Shown: positions 18,797 to 29,032 of the stretch, in pieces
Layout: every line of letters begins with the position of its first letter
Position numbering within the stretch: the stretch's first letter is position 1
From: Gammaproteobacteria bacterium
GTDB lineage: Bacteria > Pseudomonadota > Gammaproteobacteria > Pseudomonadales > Azotimanducaceae
Assembly (NCBI GenBank): GCA_009840545.1
Contig: VXNM01000010.1
Span: 496,001 to 560,000 of the forward strand
DNA: 64,000 bases
Reading direction: 5' to 3'
The notes under the pieces: model-generated
Databases searched by the model: none
What the model was told of the DNA's origin: nothing
Seen by the model: only the letters and a program-made list of their open reading frames with translations
Position numbers and translations under genes: made by a program

Positions 18797-21040
18797 CTAC
18801 TCAGTCGCCTCCACGACAACCGGCAAAGTGCACGAAGTTCCAAAGAGTTCAGGGTACTGCTCTGGATAGTTGGATTCGCAAAAAGCAATGGACTCCTTAG
18901 TCACCGCGATAACGTAACGCTGTATGTCCTCGGAATCCGATTCGGTGATTACGTCGGAAAAGCCTGGCATTCCTACACCTCTCATAATTCCGTTTAATAT
19001 CACAGCGTTCCATCGCGAATGCGTGGCGGAGGGCAGGTACTTCAGATCGGGCACTTGACTGCTACTAGTCACGCCCGCACCATGGCAAATGGAACAGTAC
19101 TTACCATATAGATACCTTCCGTTCTCGATTTGTTCCGCAGTCCCGTCGATATCGGGTGGTACAGGAATGTTTACGTACGTGATATCGGGAGGCGGCATAT
19201 TGGCCTCTCCATTGAGCTTGTACACCAAGACTCTTCCTTCCTCCAGAACGTTGCCTTTGTGGCGTGGAACCCCCGACGTAGTTGCGAACGCTCCTCCCCA
19301 GCCCGCAACAATGGCAACATACTGCTCGTCGTCAATTTCGTAGGTTACTGGAGCGGCAATAATTCCTGTGTAGGCCTCGCTCTCCCATAGCAACTCGCCA
19401 TCGTCTGCCGAGTACGCAGCAAACATGCCGTCGCTACGTCCCTGGAACACCAGACCGCCCGCTGTAGACAAGAGTCCACCGTTCCATGTAGTCGGGTGAT
19501 CCACGCGCCATACTTCGCGCTGTTCCACCGGGTCCCATGCGAGCAAGTGTGCTCGTAGCGATCGCAATCCTTCCACAAGCTCCTCCATCGTGGGAGGTTC
19601 AGGAGGACTTTCCGGTCTTCCTCCGGTGCCAAGATTCCATCGCCCTGGCTCATACTCAAAAGTGGAGTCCTGTCCGTAGGTATAGCCCATGTCCATTGCT
19701 GGGATGTAAACCAAACCAGTGGCAGGACTGAAAGTCATGGGATGCCAGTTGTGCCCTCCAAGTGGACCGGGAAACACGGTCTGGGCTTCGGTTGCGTACT
19801 GACCTTCTTCACTCACGACGGGCCTTCCAGATTCCGGGTCGACATGAGACGCCCAAGTGACCGTTACGTAGGCTTCGGCCGAAATGAACTCACCATCAGT
19901 TCGATCAATTACGTAGAAAAATCCGTTCTTGGGAGCTTGAACCAGCACCTTGCGCATCACGCCGTCAATTTCCATATCAGCCAAGATAATGTGCTGCGTG
20001 GCGGTGTAGTCCCAAGTATCACCGGGCGTGGTCTGATAGTGCCAAATCAGAGATCCGCGATCAGGATTTAGCGCAAGAATCGAGGACAGGTAGAGATTGT
20101 CGCCACCGCCGGGACTGCGTATATATCGATTCCAGGGCGAGCCGTTTCCCACGCCTATGTAAAGCATGTCCAATTCGGGATCGTAGGCCATCGAATCCCA
20201 GACAGTTCCGCCTCCGCCGATCGTCCACCACTCGCCGTTCCATGTCTCTGCAGCGAGTTCCATTTCGCGCGACTCGAAGGGTTTTGAGGGGTCTCCTGGA
20301 ACTGTGTAAAAGCGCCATTTCTGCTCGCCCGTTTCAGCATCGTAAGCAGTTATGTATCCGCGAACTCCTAGCTCAGCTCCTCCGTTTCCGATGATCACCA
20401 TATCCTTGATAATCCGAGGTGCACCGGTGATGGTGTAGGGTCTTTCCTGATCCACGGTCAAGACTTCCCAGTCCAATTCCCCGGTACCGGCGTCCAATGC
20501 CACTAGTCGACCATCAAGCGTTCCAACATAGACGCGGCCTTTCCAAACTGCCGCTCCCCGATTAACTACGTCACAGCATGCGTACTGACCCCATGACTTG
20601 GGAACTCCGGGGTCGTAGTCCCATATCGACTCTCCGGTCTTTGCATCGAAGGCATGTACGGTGCTCCAAGCACCTGTAGTGAACATGAAGCCGTCCACTA
20701 CGATGGGCGTGGCCTCAAGTCCCCGCTTTGAGCCAGTGTTTCGCCACCATGCCAAACTCAGTTGTTCAATGTTTTCCTCATTGATGGAGTCAAGTGGAGA
20801 AAACCGTTGTTCGTCATAGGTTCTGCCGTGTGACAACCAGTTCTGCGGTTCGGAGTCTGCATTTGAGATTCGTGCTCCGTCTAATGACGACGTTGCACGA
20901 GTCACCTGTTCTTGAAGCAACGCTCGCTCTTTTGCAAGACTCTCTTCCTGGTTCGAGCGATTTCCGCTACAGCCGGTCACAGTCAACAACGCCGCGAACC
21001 AAAGGACGGCCCAAAGCCATACCGGTTGAATTCTCTTCAT
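18797..21040 (-). CDS. PQQ-dependent alcohol dehydrogenase with C-terminal cytochrome c domain (lipoprotein)
   Basis: Quinohemoprotein dehydrogenase of 747 residues that would pass electrons from a periplasmic alcohol to its own heme. The N-terminus is a lipoprotein signal with lipobox LTVTGC. The eight-bladed propeller part carries the vicinal cysteine pair [10 protein letters not shown], tryptophan-docking repeats (for example [24 protein letters not shown]) and [10 protein letters not shown]. The C-terminal cytochrome c domain has C649-S-I-C-H653 and a likely distal methionine in GVGMPGF. This is the type II quinohemoprotein arrangement. No PQQ synthesis genes occur in the window, so PQQ comes from elsewhere. 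The alcohol substrate cannot be told. Confidence 0.93.
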   Translation of the reverse strand: MKRIQPVWLWAVLWFAALLTVTGCSGNRSNQEESLAKERALLQEQVTRATSSLDGARISNADSEPQNWLSHGRTYDEQRFSPLDSINEENIEQLSLAWWRNTGSKRGLEATPIVVDGFMFTTGAWSTVHAFDAKTGESIWDYDPGVPKSWGQYACCDVVNRGAAVWKGRVYVGTLDGRLVALDAGTGELDWEVLTVDQERPYTITGAPRIIKDMVIIGNGGAELGVRGYITAYDAETGEQKWRFYTVPGDPSKPFESREMELAAETWNGEWWTIGGGGTVWDSMAYDPELDMLYIGVGNGSPWNRYIRSPGGGDNLYLSSILALNPDRGSLIWHYQTTPGDTWDYTATQHIILADMEIDGVMRKVLVQAPKNGFFYVIDRTDGEFISAEAYVTVTWASHVDPESGRPVVSEEGQYATEAQTVFPGPLGGHNWHPMTFSPATGLVYIPAMDMGYTYGQDSTFEYEPGRWNLGTGGRPESPPEPPTMEELVEGLRSLRAHLLAWDPVEQREVWRVDHPTTWNGGLLSTAGGLVFQGRSDGMFAAYSADDGELLWESEAYTGIIAAPVTYEIDDEQYVAIVAGWGGAFATTSGVPRHKGNVLEEGRVLVYKLNGEANMPPPDITYVNIPVPPDIDGTAEQIENGRYLYGKYCSICHGAGVTSSSQVPDLKYLPSATHSRWNAVILNGIMRGVGMPGFSDVITESDSEDIQRYVIAVTKESIAFCESNYPEQYPELFGTSCTLPVVVEATE

Positions 21041-21438
21041 TTCTCTAATGTCTTCAGCAATTTCCGCAAATACTCTTGTAGAACAACGTCATGGTAGCTG
21101 CATGCATCGATTGCCGCCGGCACGGGGGCTCGTACAGATGCTGGCCAATGCCTTGTGGTTACATGGTCCCTGACACTACTCGTCGCTTAGATTTTACAAG
21201 GTAGAAATAGACGGGGAATTCCTGAGAAACCCTACTACTAAGCCGACAAATCCAATCTCAATCTGGTTTGCACAAGTAGCTGAGGATCAGTGTCGATCGA
21301 GTCTTGTTGGCCCTTGATTCATGCATAGACGTACCCATGGGCCACAAAGATTCAGCCTTCGTTCTATACTTTCACTTCGTTGTATATTTCACGAAAAGCA
21401 CCTCGATTCAATTTCGACCCTTTCACGAACTTCACTAA
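21041..21438. other. Divergent intergenic region upstream of aceE
   Basis: 398 bases between the divergent PQQ dehydrogenase and aceE starts, so promoters for both must lie here. I see no convincing sigma-70 pair, operator palindrome or coding sequence, and no clear Shine-Dalgarno before the aceE ATG. Confidence 0.5.
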
Positions 21439-24096
21439 ATGGCCACCAATATCAACTCACCAGACACTGAGTGGGAAAACGAACAACGCGAATGGCTTGA
21501 AGCCTTGGAATCCGTGTTGCAAGAACACGGAGAAGAAGGCGTAAAGACACTTCTGGGAAGGCTACAAACAGAACTGTCTCGTCGTGGTGTTCAGTTGGAG
21601 GAAAGGGCTCTCAATACGCCGTATACCAACACCATCCCGCTTCGCGCTGAACCCGCCTACCCAGGTGACATCGAACTTGAGAACCGCATCGAGAGCATCA
21701 TTCGATGGAACGCCGTAGCCATGGTTCTTCAGGCGTATGACAGTGGGTCAGGTGTCGGGGGACATATCGCAACTTACACCTCTGCTTCAACCATGATGGA
21801 AGTAGGGTTCAACCACTTCTTCCGTGCTCCTTCGGAGAAATATGGCGGAGATCAGGTGCACTTTCAAGCTCACGCAGCTCCCGGAGTATATGCGCGAGCT
21901 TGGCTCGAGGGTCGCATTCCGACCGACCGCCTCAAGAATTTTCGGAGAGAACTCGGCGAGAACGGAGGGCTGCCTTCATATCCGCATCCACGGCGTATGC
22001 CGCACTTTTGGCAAATGCCGACGGCAAGCATGGGACTCTCCACTCCTTGTGCGATCTATCAAGCTCGATTTGCCAAGTATCTCGAACACAGGGGGCTGAA
22101 ACCCAAAAACGGAGGCAAGATCTGGCTGTTCATTGGGGATGGCGAGTCGGATGAACCCGAAGTTCTTGGAACCATCAACATGGCTTCCCGAGAGCAATTG
22201 GACAACTTAGTTCTAGTTATTAATTGCAATCTCCAGCGACTGGACGGCCCTGTCCGCGGCAACGGCAAAATCATCCAAGAGTTGGAACGCACATTCCGTG
22301 GCGCCGATTGGCACGTTGTCAAGGTGATCTGGGGCGGCGGCTGGGACCCCATTTTGGAACGCGACACCGACGGTATTTTGCAAGCCCGAATGGAACAGGC
22401 CGTCGACGGCGACTATCAAATGTACACCGTGTCGCCCGGCAACGCGGTTCGTGAGCATTGGGTTGAGAACTCCCCACAACTCATCGAGCTGATGAAGACC
22501 CTGTCTGATGAGGAAATTCAGACAATCAAGCGTGGTGGACACGACCATAGAAAACTGTATGCGGCTTACCACCATGCCATGAGCGTCGAAGGGAAACCGT
22601 GCGTGATACTGGCGAAGACTGTAAAGGGCGATGGTCTCGGACTCTCGGTCGCAGGACGAAACACGGTCCACCAAAAAAAGTATCTGACACCCGACGAACG
22701 ACACGACTTGGCGGATAGATTCGACATTCCTCTGGACAAGGATGCCATAGAAAGGGCGGAGTTCTATATGCCGCCTAAAGACAGTCAGGAAATTCAGTAC
22801 TTGAGTAGTTGTCGCGAGAGTCTTGGTGGTCCGGTTCCGTACCGGCATGTCCAATGTCCGACGCTAACCGCCCCGAACCTGGACTTTTTCCAAGACATGG
22901 TTCAAGGCACAGGTGAGCGATCCATTTCCACAACCATGTCCGTTGTGCGCATGTTGCAACGTTTGCTTCGCCATAGGGATATAGGTAAGTATGTTGTACC
23001 CATTGTTCCTGACGAAGCCCGCACCTTTGGAATGGATGGGCTGTTCCCCCAAGCGGGCATCTACTCTCCAGCGGGCCAAGTTTACCAACCAGTAGACGCA
23101 GGCACGATAGCTCCATACCGCGAAGCCGAAGATGGACAGATCCTGCAGGAAGGAATATGCGAGGCAGGAGCCATGGCATCTTTTCTTGCTGCCGGAACTG
23201 CATACGCGAATCATGGTCTACCCATGATTCCGTTCTACATTTTCTACTCGATATTCGGTTTTCAGAGAGTTGGTGACTTGGTTTGGGCATGCGGCGACAT
23301 GATGTGTAAGGGATTTTTGCTTGGTGGCACTTCGGGACGTACAACGCTAAACGGTGAAGGTGTTCAGCATCAAGATGGGCATTCCCATGTGCTCGCAGCA
23401 ACTGTGCCTAATTTAGTAAGTTACGATCCGGCCTTCGCCTACGAAATCGCCGTAATCGTTCGCGAAGGGATAGATCGCATGTATTCGAAACAGGACGATG
23501 TCTTTTATTACCTCACGGTCACAAACCAAAACTATCCGATGCCGCCCATGCCAGACAATGTCGAAGAAGGAATTGTGAACGGCATGTATCCCTACGAATA
23601 CACTCCCGATTCCGAGGTCAATCTCTTAGGTAGCGGAGCCATCATGGTCGAAGTGCTAGAGGCAGCGCAAGAACTTCGATCAATGGGCAAATCTGTCAAT
23701 GTCTGGAGCGTAACGAGCTACACGGAACTCAGTCGTCAGGCATTGCGATCGGAACGCGAGCTGCTTTTGAGTATCGGAGACTCGACGCAAAAACCGTATG
23801 TTTCAGAGCTGCTGGAAAATGAACCAGGAGTGTTCGTCGCGGCCTCGGACTACCAGAAAGCGCTGCCTCTCCTGATTGCTCCTTGGATCAAAGGAGAGTA
23901 CATCGTACTTGGCACCGACGGTTTTGGACTGTCGGAGTCGAGGCAGGACCTACGAGATTATTTTGAAGTGTCCTCCAATTGGATCGTATTTGCAGCGTTG
24001 TCAGCTTTGGCGCAGTCCAATCGAGAGCACAAAACTACTGCATTGGAATTTGCGAGCAAAGCAGGACTCGATCTCGACAAGGCCGCTGCAACCTGA
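21439..24096 (+). CDS. aceE: Pyruvate dehydrogenase E1 component, homodimeric type
   Basis: Thiamine-diphosphate enzyme that decarboxylates pyruvate and transfers the acetyl group to E2 lipoyl domains. At 885 residues it is full length for the single-chain AceE of gammaproteobacteria. Visible: ESIIRWNAVAMVLQAY, GGHIATYTSAS, the thiamine-diphosphate motif GDGESDEPE...NCNLQRLDGPVRG, and the C-terminal transketolase-like half (RTTLNGEGVQHQDGHS, VTSYTELSRQAL). Neither aceF nor lpd is adjacent, which is unusual because aceE and aceF are normally one operon. It may be a second paralog or a rearranged locus. An MFS gene follows after 83 bases, separated by a hairpin. Confidence 0.93.
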   Translation: MATNINSPDTEWENEQREWLEALESVLQEHGEEGVKTLLGRLQTELSRRGVQLEERALNTPYTNTIPLRAEPAYPGDIELENRIESIIRWNAVAMVLQAYDSGSGVGGHIATYTSASTMMEVGFNHFFRAPSEKYGGDQVHFQAHAAPGVYARAWLEGRIPTDRLKNFRRELGENGGLPSYPHPRRMPHFWQMPTASMGLSTPCAIYQARFAKYLEHRGLKPKNGGKIWLFIGDGESDEPEVLGTINMASREQLDNLVLVINCNLQRLDGPVRGNGKIIQELERTFRGADWHVVKVIWGGGWDPILERDTDGILQARMEQAVDGDYQMYTVSPGNAVREHWVENSPQLIELMKTLSDEEIQTIKRGGHDHRKLYAAYHHAMSVEGKPCVILAKTVKGDGLGLSVAGRNTVHQKKYLTPDERHDLADRFDIPLDKDAIERAEFYMPPKDSQEIQYLSSCRESLGGPVPYRHVQCPTLTAPNLDFFQDMVQGTGERSISTTMSVVRMLQRLLRHRDIGKYVVPIVPDEARTFGMDGLFPQAGIYSPAGQVYQPVDAGTIAPYREAEDGQILQEGICEAGAMASFLAAGTAYANHGLPMIPFYIFYSIFGFQRVGDLVWACGDMMCKGFLLGGTSGRTTLNGEGVQHQDGHSHVLAATVPNLVSYDPAFAYEIAVIVREGIDRMYSKQDDVFYYLTVTNQNYPMPPMPDNVEEGIVNGMYPYEYTPDSEVNLLGSGAIMVEVLEAAQELRSMGKSVNVWSVTSYTELSRQALRSERELLLSIGDSTQKPYVSELLENEPGVFVAASDYQKALPLLIAPWIKGEYIVLGTDGFGLSESRQDLRDYFEVSSNWIVFAALSALAQSNREHKTTALEFASKAGLDLDKAAAT

Positions 24097-24127
24097 TTAA
24101 TTGGTCTCCATAGATCGGTTATCTCGC

Positions 24128-24148
24128 TACAGTCGCAAAGCGACTGTA
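24128..24148. other. Hairpin between aceE and the MFS gene
   Basis: Perfect 9-base arms (24128-24136 and 24140-24148) with a 3-base AAA loop, 31 bases after the aceE stop. No T-run follows, so it may attenuate or stabilise the transcript rather than terminate it. Confidence 0.5.
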
Positions 24149-24179
24149 CAACTGAAATTTACAAGGTAAATCACTCGAA

Positions 24180-25520
24180 GTGGCGCTTTTACGTCGAATA
24201 TTTGGCACGCCAAAGCTTGCTCCAGCGGAAAAAAGGAGCTTAAAACGCGAGCAGGTCAACGATCTTACCGTGCCTGTCGCGTTGGCCATGCTCGAAGGCG
24301 GATTTATCGGTGTCATCGCTGACAAGATTTACAACGTACCGGCCGGGGTATTGGCACTACTTGCATCCGCCGCCTTCATAGGCAATCTGTCCAGTTACCT
24401 GTGGACTAGAGTTTCCAGCGCACGCGCGAAGGTGCCCGTGGTTGTCGGATTGCAGGTCTTAACCATGGCGTGCTTGATTCTCGTCGTAGCTGCGCCAGTC
24501 AATGGGGCTGGCACGATCATGGTCGTTGTGGGGGTCGTCGCAGCTCGTTGCTTGACGGCCGGCACGGTCACAATTCGAAGCGTTGTCTGGAGTTTGAACT
24601 ATCCCCGTTCAATCCGGGCGCGAACCACCGGACGCTTGCACGTATTCACGAGTCTGGTCATGGTTGCTACCACTTTGGTTGCCGGACCGATTCTGGATGC
24701 CAATCCATGGACATTTCGTTGGATGTATGTGGCTGGAATTCTCATCGCACTAATCGGCATTCTTTCTTTTTCTCGAATTGAAGTCTCGGGAGAGCTTCGC
24801 CATCGAGTATACGAGCGACAGTCCACATCGAAGTCAACAACAAAGGGAGAGTCTGCCGGATTCTTCCAAATTCTCAAGAATGACAAGAAATTTGCCCGGT
24901 ATGAGCTCTATCAATTCTTGAGCGGCGTCTCGAACATGATCTTGGAGGCACCTTTGATCTATTTGGTATCACGCCAGCTTCAGGCGAGCTACACGGTCAG
25001 CATAGCGGTGATCATGGCCATCCCGTTTTTGATGAGAACCGTTTCGGTTCCAGTTTGGGCACGATACTTCGATGTTGTCCATGTGACCAAATTTCGAACT
25101 CGGCTTGGTTTGGTGTGGGTACTGTCACATTTGGTTCTTTGGTTCGGCGCAATGTTCAGTTCGGTTGTCGTCTTGGGGGTGGCGCAAGCCGTCTCGGGTT
25201 TTGCTCGAGGTGGAGGCACTATCGCATGGCAATTGGGACACAACGACTTCGCCCCGCCCGAGAAGCTCTCTGCCTACATGTCTGTTCACGTAACGCTAAC
25301 CGGCTTGCGAGGCGCGCTCTCGGCATTCTTGGGAATCGCTCTCTATGTAGGATGGTCGAACATAGGATGGCTTCCCGACTTTCAAGGCATTGGAGGTCAT
25401 GTCTTTCTCTTGGGCGCAGTCATTGGCACGTGGTCGTGGTTGGGTTTTGTATTTCTCTACCGTGATCTCCGACGTCTGGAGGCGTTCCGTCAGAGGAGAG
25501 TAGTTCGACATGGAGATTGA
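24180..25520 (+). CDS. MFS-type membrane transporter
   Basis: Inner-membrane protein of 446 residues with about 11-12 hydrophobic segments in two halves, separated by a polar loop near residues 200-225. The loop after the early spans and the RxxxRTTGRLHVF region are consistent with a major facilitator permease. Some related bacterial sequences of this kind are annotated only as MFS transporter, and no substrate motif is evident. The start is GTG at 24180 with AAGG 13 bases upstream. It lies 83 bases behind aceE across a hairpin and may be partly co-transcribed. Confidence 0.72.
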   Translation: MALLRRIFGTPKLAPAEKRSLKREQVNDLTVPVALAMLEGGFIGVIADKIYNVPAGVLALLASAAFIGNLSSYLWTRVSSARAKVPVVVGLQVLTMACLILVVAAPVNGAGTIMVVVGVVAARCLTAGTVTIRSVVWSLNYPRSIRARTTGRLHVFTSLVMVATTLVAGPILDANPWTFRWMYVAGILIALIGILSFSRIEVSGELRHRVYERQSTSKSTTKGESAGFFQILKNDKKFARYELYQFLSGVSNMILEAPLIYLVSRQLQASYTVSIAVIMAIPFLMRTVSVPVWARYFDVVHVTKFRTRLGLVWVLSHLVLWFGAMFSSVVVLGVAQAVSGFARGGGTIAWQLGHNDFAPPEKLSAYMSVHVTLTGLRGALSAFLGIALYVGWSNIGWLPDFQGIGGHVFLLGAVIGTWSWLGFVFLYRDLRRLEAFRQRRVVRHGD

Positions 25521-25601
25521 CCGAAGCCAATCTCCATATCTTTGTCTCAGCCTAGGTCCTTTTCAGTTCTGCGGTTGAACTTATAGGACTCAGACTTAAA
25601 C

Positions 25602-26243
25602 CTAACGGTCAGTGAGTCGCCTCAGTTCGTCCAAGGTAGGTTCACCGTGAGGGTGCCAATCCATTATTGGGACCATGAAGTGCCGCTCATCAATTCGTGT
25701 GCCGTCTAGATCAGCTTCACCCTTCGCGAGATCCAGCATCCGAATAGCCTCGGTACTAACTCTTTCTAGTGGCACATCGGCCACAGGATCAAGACTCTTC
25801 CTTGCTTTGGTGATTCGTTCCCCATGGCTTACAAACGCGACCAATTTGGGAGCATTTGTATTGATGCCAAGAGTTACCAGCGTATCCTCCTTCCACTGTT
25901 CCGCATTGACCTTCATCTGAATGAACCACTCTGGAACAGGTGAGGGCAGACGAAGGTAGGCCAAAATGAAATGGAAGTGCGTGCACTCAAGATCCCCTCG
26001 ATTGCGCACTTCAGATTCGGCTCGTGTCAGGAACGATACGAGCCATGGATGTTCTTTAACCCAATCGGGCCAAAGACTCGGTTGTAGGTGTTGAGATATC
26101 CGTGTTCTTGGATTCTCGAATTCCTGGGTTTGCATAGGTACGTCCTTTGCTTGTTGAAAGTGCTGACGAGCAGCAGCATAGGACTCACCCGTCTTGCCCA
26201 TGCGAGAGCGAATACGGCGTTTCAATGTGTTCTGCGAAGTCAT
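25602..26243 (-). CDS. Clp N-domain-like protein with TGESYxxAR motif
   Basis: A 213-residue soluble protein without ATPase modules. The N-terminus LKRRIRSRMGKTGESYAAAR matches a motif that, from memory, occurs in small proteins carrying Clp repeat (R) domains. Two weak Clp-N-like repeats can be made out: LVSFLTRAESEVRNRG...HFHFILAYL and AIRMLDLAKGEADLDG...ERHFMVPIM. The pattern (helix, A-x6-G, then an H-F/L-hydrophobic helix) resembles the substrate-binding N domain of ClpA/ClpC. The start is set at the second ATG (26243), six bases after GGAG; a GTG at 26267 would add eight residues. It may be a free-standing adaptor or sensor, which is inference. The gene is not adjacent to any protease. 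Confidence 0.55.
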   Translation of the reverse strand: MTSQNTLKRRIRSRMGKTGESYAAARQHFQQAKDVPMQTQEFENPRTRISQHLQPSLWPDWVKEHPWLVSFLTRAESEVRNRGDLECTHFHFILAYLRLPSPVPEWFIQMKVNAEQWKEDTLVTLGINTNAPKLVAFVSHGERITKARKSLDPVADVPLERVSTEAIRMLDLAKGEADLDGTRIDERHFMVPIMDWHPHGEPTLDELRRLTDR

Positions 26244-26479
26244 CATCTTCTCCACGACCCTAGACACAGTCCCTCGGCGACCTGACTAGAGCAGGAAAGA
26301 CAATTTCGCTTCAAGGACGACGGCCCCTTTTGCCTCGTTGTTGACCCTGCCGAGGAGGATCAATGAGGTTGTGCGTGAAGCTAGCACTTCGTATAGTAGC
26401 AAAGCTTCCCGATCTTTCGCTTGTGTTTGGTGTGAAGTACGAGCGAGTTCCGATCCTTTTCTGGTCCCTTCTTGCTGAG

Positions 26480-27343
26480 CTAACGAGATCGCGGTTTTGC
26501 GTTGGACATGTCCATGAGCGACTCGATATGAGGTACGAGGTCCTCGTAGGTAGCGTCCGATCCCAATTGCACAGGTTCGTTCACGTAAATCACGCTTCTG
26601 GTGTATCTCCCGCCGGACGCGTGAATGACGCACCCGTTGGGTGCACCTTCACTACACATAAAAAGCACGGCAGGGCTTACTAAGTTTGGAGATCGTCCGG
26701 GATCCACATTCTCCAAGTCGTCGTTTCTGCCAGGTACCGTATTGGTCATTCGTGTTGCTGCACCTGGTCCTAAGCAATTGACATGCACGTTGCGTGGGCC
26801 ACCTTCAAGGGCGAGAACGTTGGCAAGTCCGAGCATTCCCATCTTTGCGGCACCATAGTTGGATTGCCCGTAGTTTCCAAAGATTCCAGATCCAGAACTG
26901 GTGAACACGATTCGTCCATATCGTTGGTCATACATGTGGGGCCAAGCGGCATGAGTCACATAGGCGGTTCCCGTTAGATGAACTTGCACGACCAGGTCGA
27001 AGTCGTCCAAGGTCACTTTCTTGAACGTCTTATCCCGCAAAATTCCTGCATTGTTGACGAGGATGTCGACCCTTCCATACGCTCGAATCGCGTCGTCTAC
27101 GATACTCTTTGCACCGTCCCGGTCCGCGACTGATGCTTTGTTTGCAATCGCATCGCCACCGGCAGAGCGAATTTCTTCCACAACTTGATCCGCAGTGTCG
27201 CCTTGACCTGTGCCGTGTACGTCTCCGCCTAAGTCATTGACGACCACTTTAGCGCCGCGCTTTGCGAATTCAATAGCATGACTCCGACCAATTCCGCCAC
27301 CCGCTCCAGTCACGATGGCGACTTTTCCTTCAAATTCACTCAT
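26480..27343 (-). CDS. Short-chain dehydrogenase/reductase, peroxisomal MFE-2-like
   Basis: A 287-residue NAD(P)-dependent oxidoreductase. The cofactor motif TGAGGGIGRSHAIEFAKRG, NNAGIL, the catalytic serine block FTSSGSGIFGNYGQ and Tyr-x3-Lys in NYGAAKMG are all present. The segment VVVNDLGGDVHGTGQ is the signature of the (3R)-hydroxyacyl-CoA dehydrogenase domain of peroxisomal multifunctional enzyme type 2 (17-beta-HSD4), so the substrate is probably a 3-hydroxyacyl-CoA. A C-terminal extension after the SDR core is also MFE-2-like. The neighbouring MaoC/hydratase-like genes 1.2 kb away fit the same beta-oxidation theme. Confidence 0.9.
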   Translation of the reverse strand: MSEFEGKVAIVTGAGGGIGRSHAIEFAKRGAKVVVNDLGGDVHGTGQGDTADQVVEEIRSAGGDAIANKASVADRDGAKSIVDDAIRAYGRVDILVNNAGILRDKTFKKVTLDDFDLVVQVHLTGTAYVTHAAWPHMYDQRYGRIVFTSSGSGIFGNYGQSNYGAAKMGMLGLANVLALEGGPRNVHVNCLGPGAATRMTNTVPGRNDDLENVDPGRSPNLVSPAVLFMCSEGAPNGCVIHASGGRYTRSVIYVNEPVQLGSDATYEDLVPHIESLMDMSNAKPRSR

Positions 27344-27713
27344 TAAGAAGCTCTCCCAAAAAATACTTCCAACGCTGACATATCTCTCTCAAGACTCGTC
27401 GCGCTGCCAATCCTATTTCAATCGACAGGAATGCTGTTGATCAAGTTGTATGCAAACCAACCATCGCCAATGACAAAGCTCTCCGGCTTTGCACTTGCTG
27501 TATCTCGCATTCCGCCAATTCCATGGTCGTTTCGATGCAACCCTTCGACAAACGAATTGTAGTGGGAGAGCACTATTGGCAACGAAGCAAGCAACCACTT
27601 ACTGAAAGGTACTCGACAACTACTTGTATACAAGGAAGTGGTGTAGCTGGCGATCTCTAGTCTCCGGCACTGCCACAGATCAATTCAACCTTACTGGGTC
27701 AACGGCCTTTGGT
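27344..27713. other. Intergenic stretch with an unassigned minus-strand open frame
   Basis: 370 bases between the SDR start and the end of a damaged secreted-protein gene. On the minus strand a frame stays open from about 27690 to the TGA at 27418. Its last part, GLHRNDHGIGGMRDTAS..., reads like real protein, but only a TTG start (27633) gives a 71-residue product. It could be the tail of a decayed gene or chance. No family is recognised. Confidence 0.3.
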
Positions 27714-28201
27714 TTAAGGAGTTTTGAGTCCCACTGATGGATTTGAATGATCTTCCTTCAAGAGCTTTGCCGTGAGTTCTATGTCGCCCCAAACAGTAAT
27801 TAGCGCACCCTGCAGTTCGTATTGCTCAATTTCGCCCTCAAAAAGAAACCAATGGGGCAAATCATTGACCATACGTCCGAAAAGTACAAAACCGTCGCAC
27901 CGTGCGGAATCGGGTTCGGATGCAACGGAAACGAGGAATCTTCCACGTCCTCGGTCGTCGAATCCTTCAAAGTTACTTCAATTTGGTTCTTGTCATCCGT
28001 GTCTCGAAGTTCGAGCACCATCTCCCCCTTCGCGGCCGATTCACGCAATTCATCCATTAGCCGTGTTCCAATTGCTTCTCTGAAAGCGCTTTCCTGTTCA
28101 AGCTCTCCAAATGAGAATACATAGGTACCCGTAAGGTCCGCAAATATGATCGTTGGCGCAAGAGCTATACACAGTCCAGCCATCTTTCCTAATTTCCGCA
28201 C
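27714..28201 (-). pseudogene. Small secreted protein gene interrupted by a -1 frameshift
   Basis: The reading frame from ATG 28201 begins with a signal peptide (MRKLGKMAGLCIALAPTIIFA) and continues sensibly to IEVTLKDS, then drifts into unlike sequence and stops at 27800. In the frame one step away the sequence stays coherent from about 27976 (NFEGFDDRGRGRFLVSV, ..DGFVLFGRMVNDLPHWFLFEG.., ..ALITVWGDIELTAK) to a TAA at 27714. The span is 488 bases, one short of a multiple of three, so a single lost base near 27974 explains both halves and restores a protein of about 162 residues. It may be a true frameshift or a sequencing or assembly error. The exported protein belongs to no family I recognise. 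It has an isolated cysteine and a beta-rich, lipocalin-like feel. Confidence 0.6.
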
Positions 28202-28510
28202 TTTGTGAACCTAAGTCACTGATCCAACGTCCAAATTGTAGACTTGGTCCGCTTAAGTTCCCGTGGCCAACGGCAGGTCTTAGACTCTGATTTCAGTGCG
28301 ATACAAGTCCCACCTTTGAACACAACCAAATCCTCTGACTCGCCACACGTTCAATCTATCTGTAACTTGCACTAACGAAACTCGAGTGACCATGGAATCG
28401 TATTGACTACCCAAGAATCTCGACCCGTCAAGACATTACAATCTGACTCGCCGCAACTTTAGGTGCTGTTTGCTTGGGTTCTGTCCTTGTGTCTACGGAG
28501 GCGTTCCAAT
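28202..28510. other. Divergent intergenic region
   Basis: 309 bases between the damaged secreted-protein gene (minus) and the FAS1-like dehydratase (plus). It should carry promoters for both. I see only the Shine-Dalgarno GGAGG at 28497-28501 for the plus gene, and no convincing promoter pair or small gene. Confidence 0.5.
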
Positions 28511-29023
28511 ATGACTGAAAGGCAAATCACATATGTGACCGAAGGAATGCTCGAAGCCCAAAGGAAATGGGGACCAAGTCGTACTTCATACCCCATTACA
28601 ACAACGGACATACGTCGTTGGGCAATGGCAACCTACTATCCAGAAAGGCCGCCTCCCATTTATTGGGATGATGAGTATGCGGCAACAACTCGTTGGAAGA
28701 CAATCATTGCACCACCGGATTTCAATCCTTTTGCGTGGACGTTGTCCACCGGAGCGCCAACTAAGCGTTCCGGACCTTCTTTGAACGCACAACCGCGACA
28801 TCCCGAGGGAAAGCCTTTGACTGGATTGAACGGTGGTCAAACCGACACATATGGTGTACCAATGCGACCTGGCGATGTCGTTAGTACGCGTTCGCGCCTA
28901 CTTGATTGGACCGAACGCGAAGGCAGATTTGGACATACGATATACGTAAGAACAGAAATCGAGTGGAAGAATCAGAACGACGAACTCGTTCGTACACGAA
29001 TCTCCACTTCAATCCGTTATTGA
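28511..29023 (+). CDS. FAS1-like dehydratase-domain protein (MaoC N-terminal half)
   Basis: A 170-residue hot-dog-fold protein related to the N-terminal half of MaoC-type enoyl-CoA hydratases. It has the helix region TTTDIRRWAMATYYPERPPPIYWD, then APPDFNPFAW and GGQTDTYGVPMRPGD, and it ends in the strand HTIYVRTEIEWKNQNDELVR. The ATG at 28511 has GGAGG nine bases upstream; an in-frame earlier start at 28463 lacks support. The next gene, nine bases on, encodes the complementary MaoC half, so the two probably form a heteromeric hydratase like the ChsH1/ChsH2 type of steroid side-chain degradation. The bulky-substrate role is inference. Confidence 0.82.
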   Translation: MTERQITYVTEGMLEAQRKWGPSRTSYPITTTDIRRWAMATYYPERPPPIYWDDEYAATTRWKTIIAPPDFNPFAWTLSTGAPTKRSGPSLNAQPRHPEGKPLTGLNGGQTDTYGVPMRPGDVVSTRSRLLDWTEREGRFGHTIYVRTEIEWKNQNDELVRTRISTSIRY

Positions 29024-29032
29024 GAGAAACAA

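Noticed and set aside
26286..26633. 115-codon minus-strand frame downstream of the SDR gene
   Set aside because: Half of it lies out of frame inside the SDR gene, and the rest has unusual composition without a start signal.
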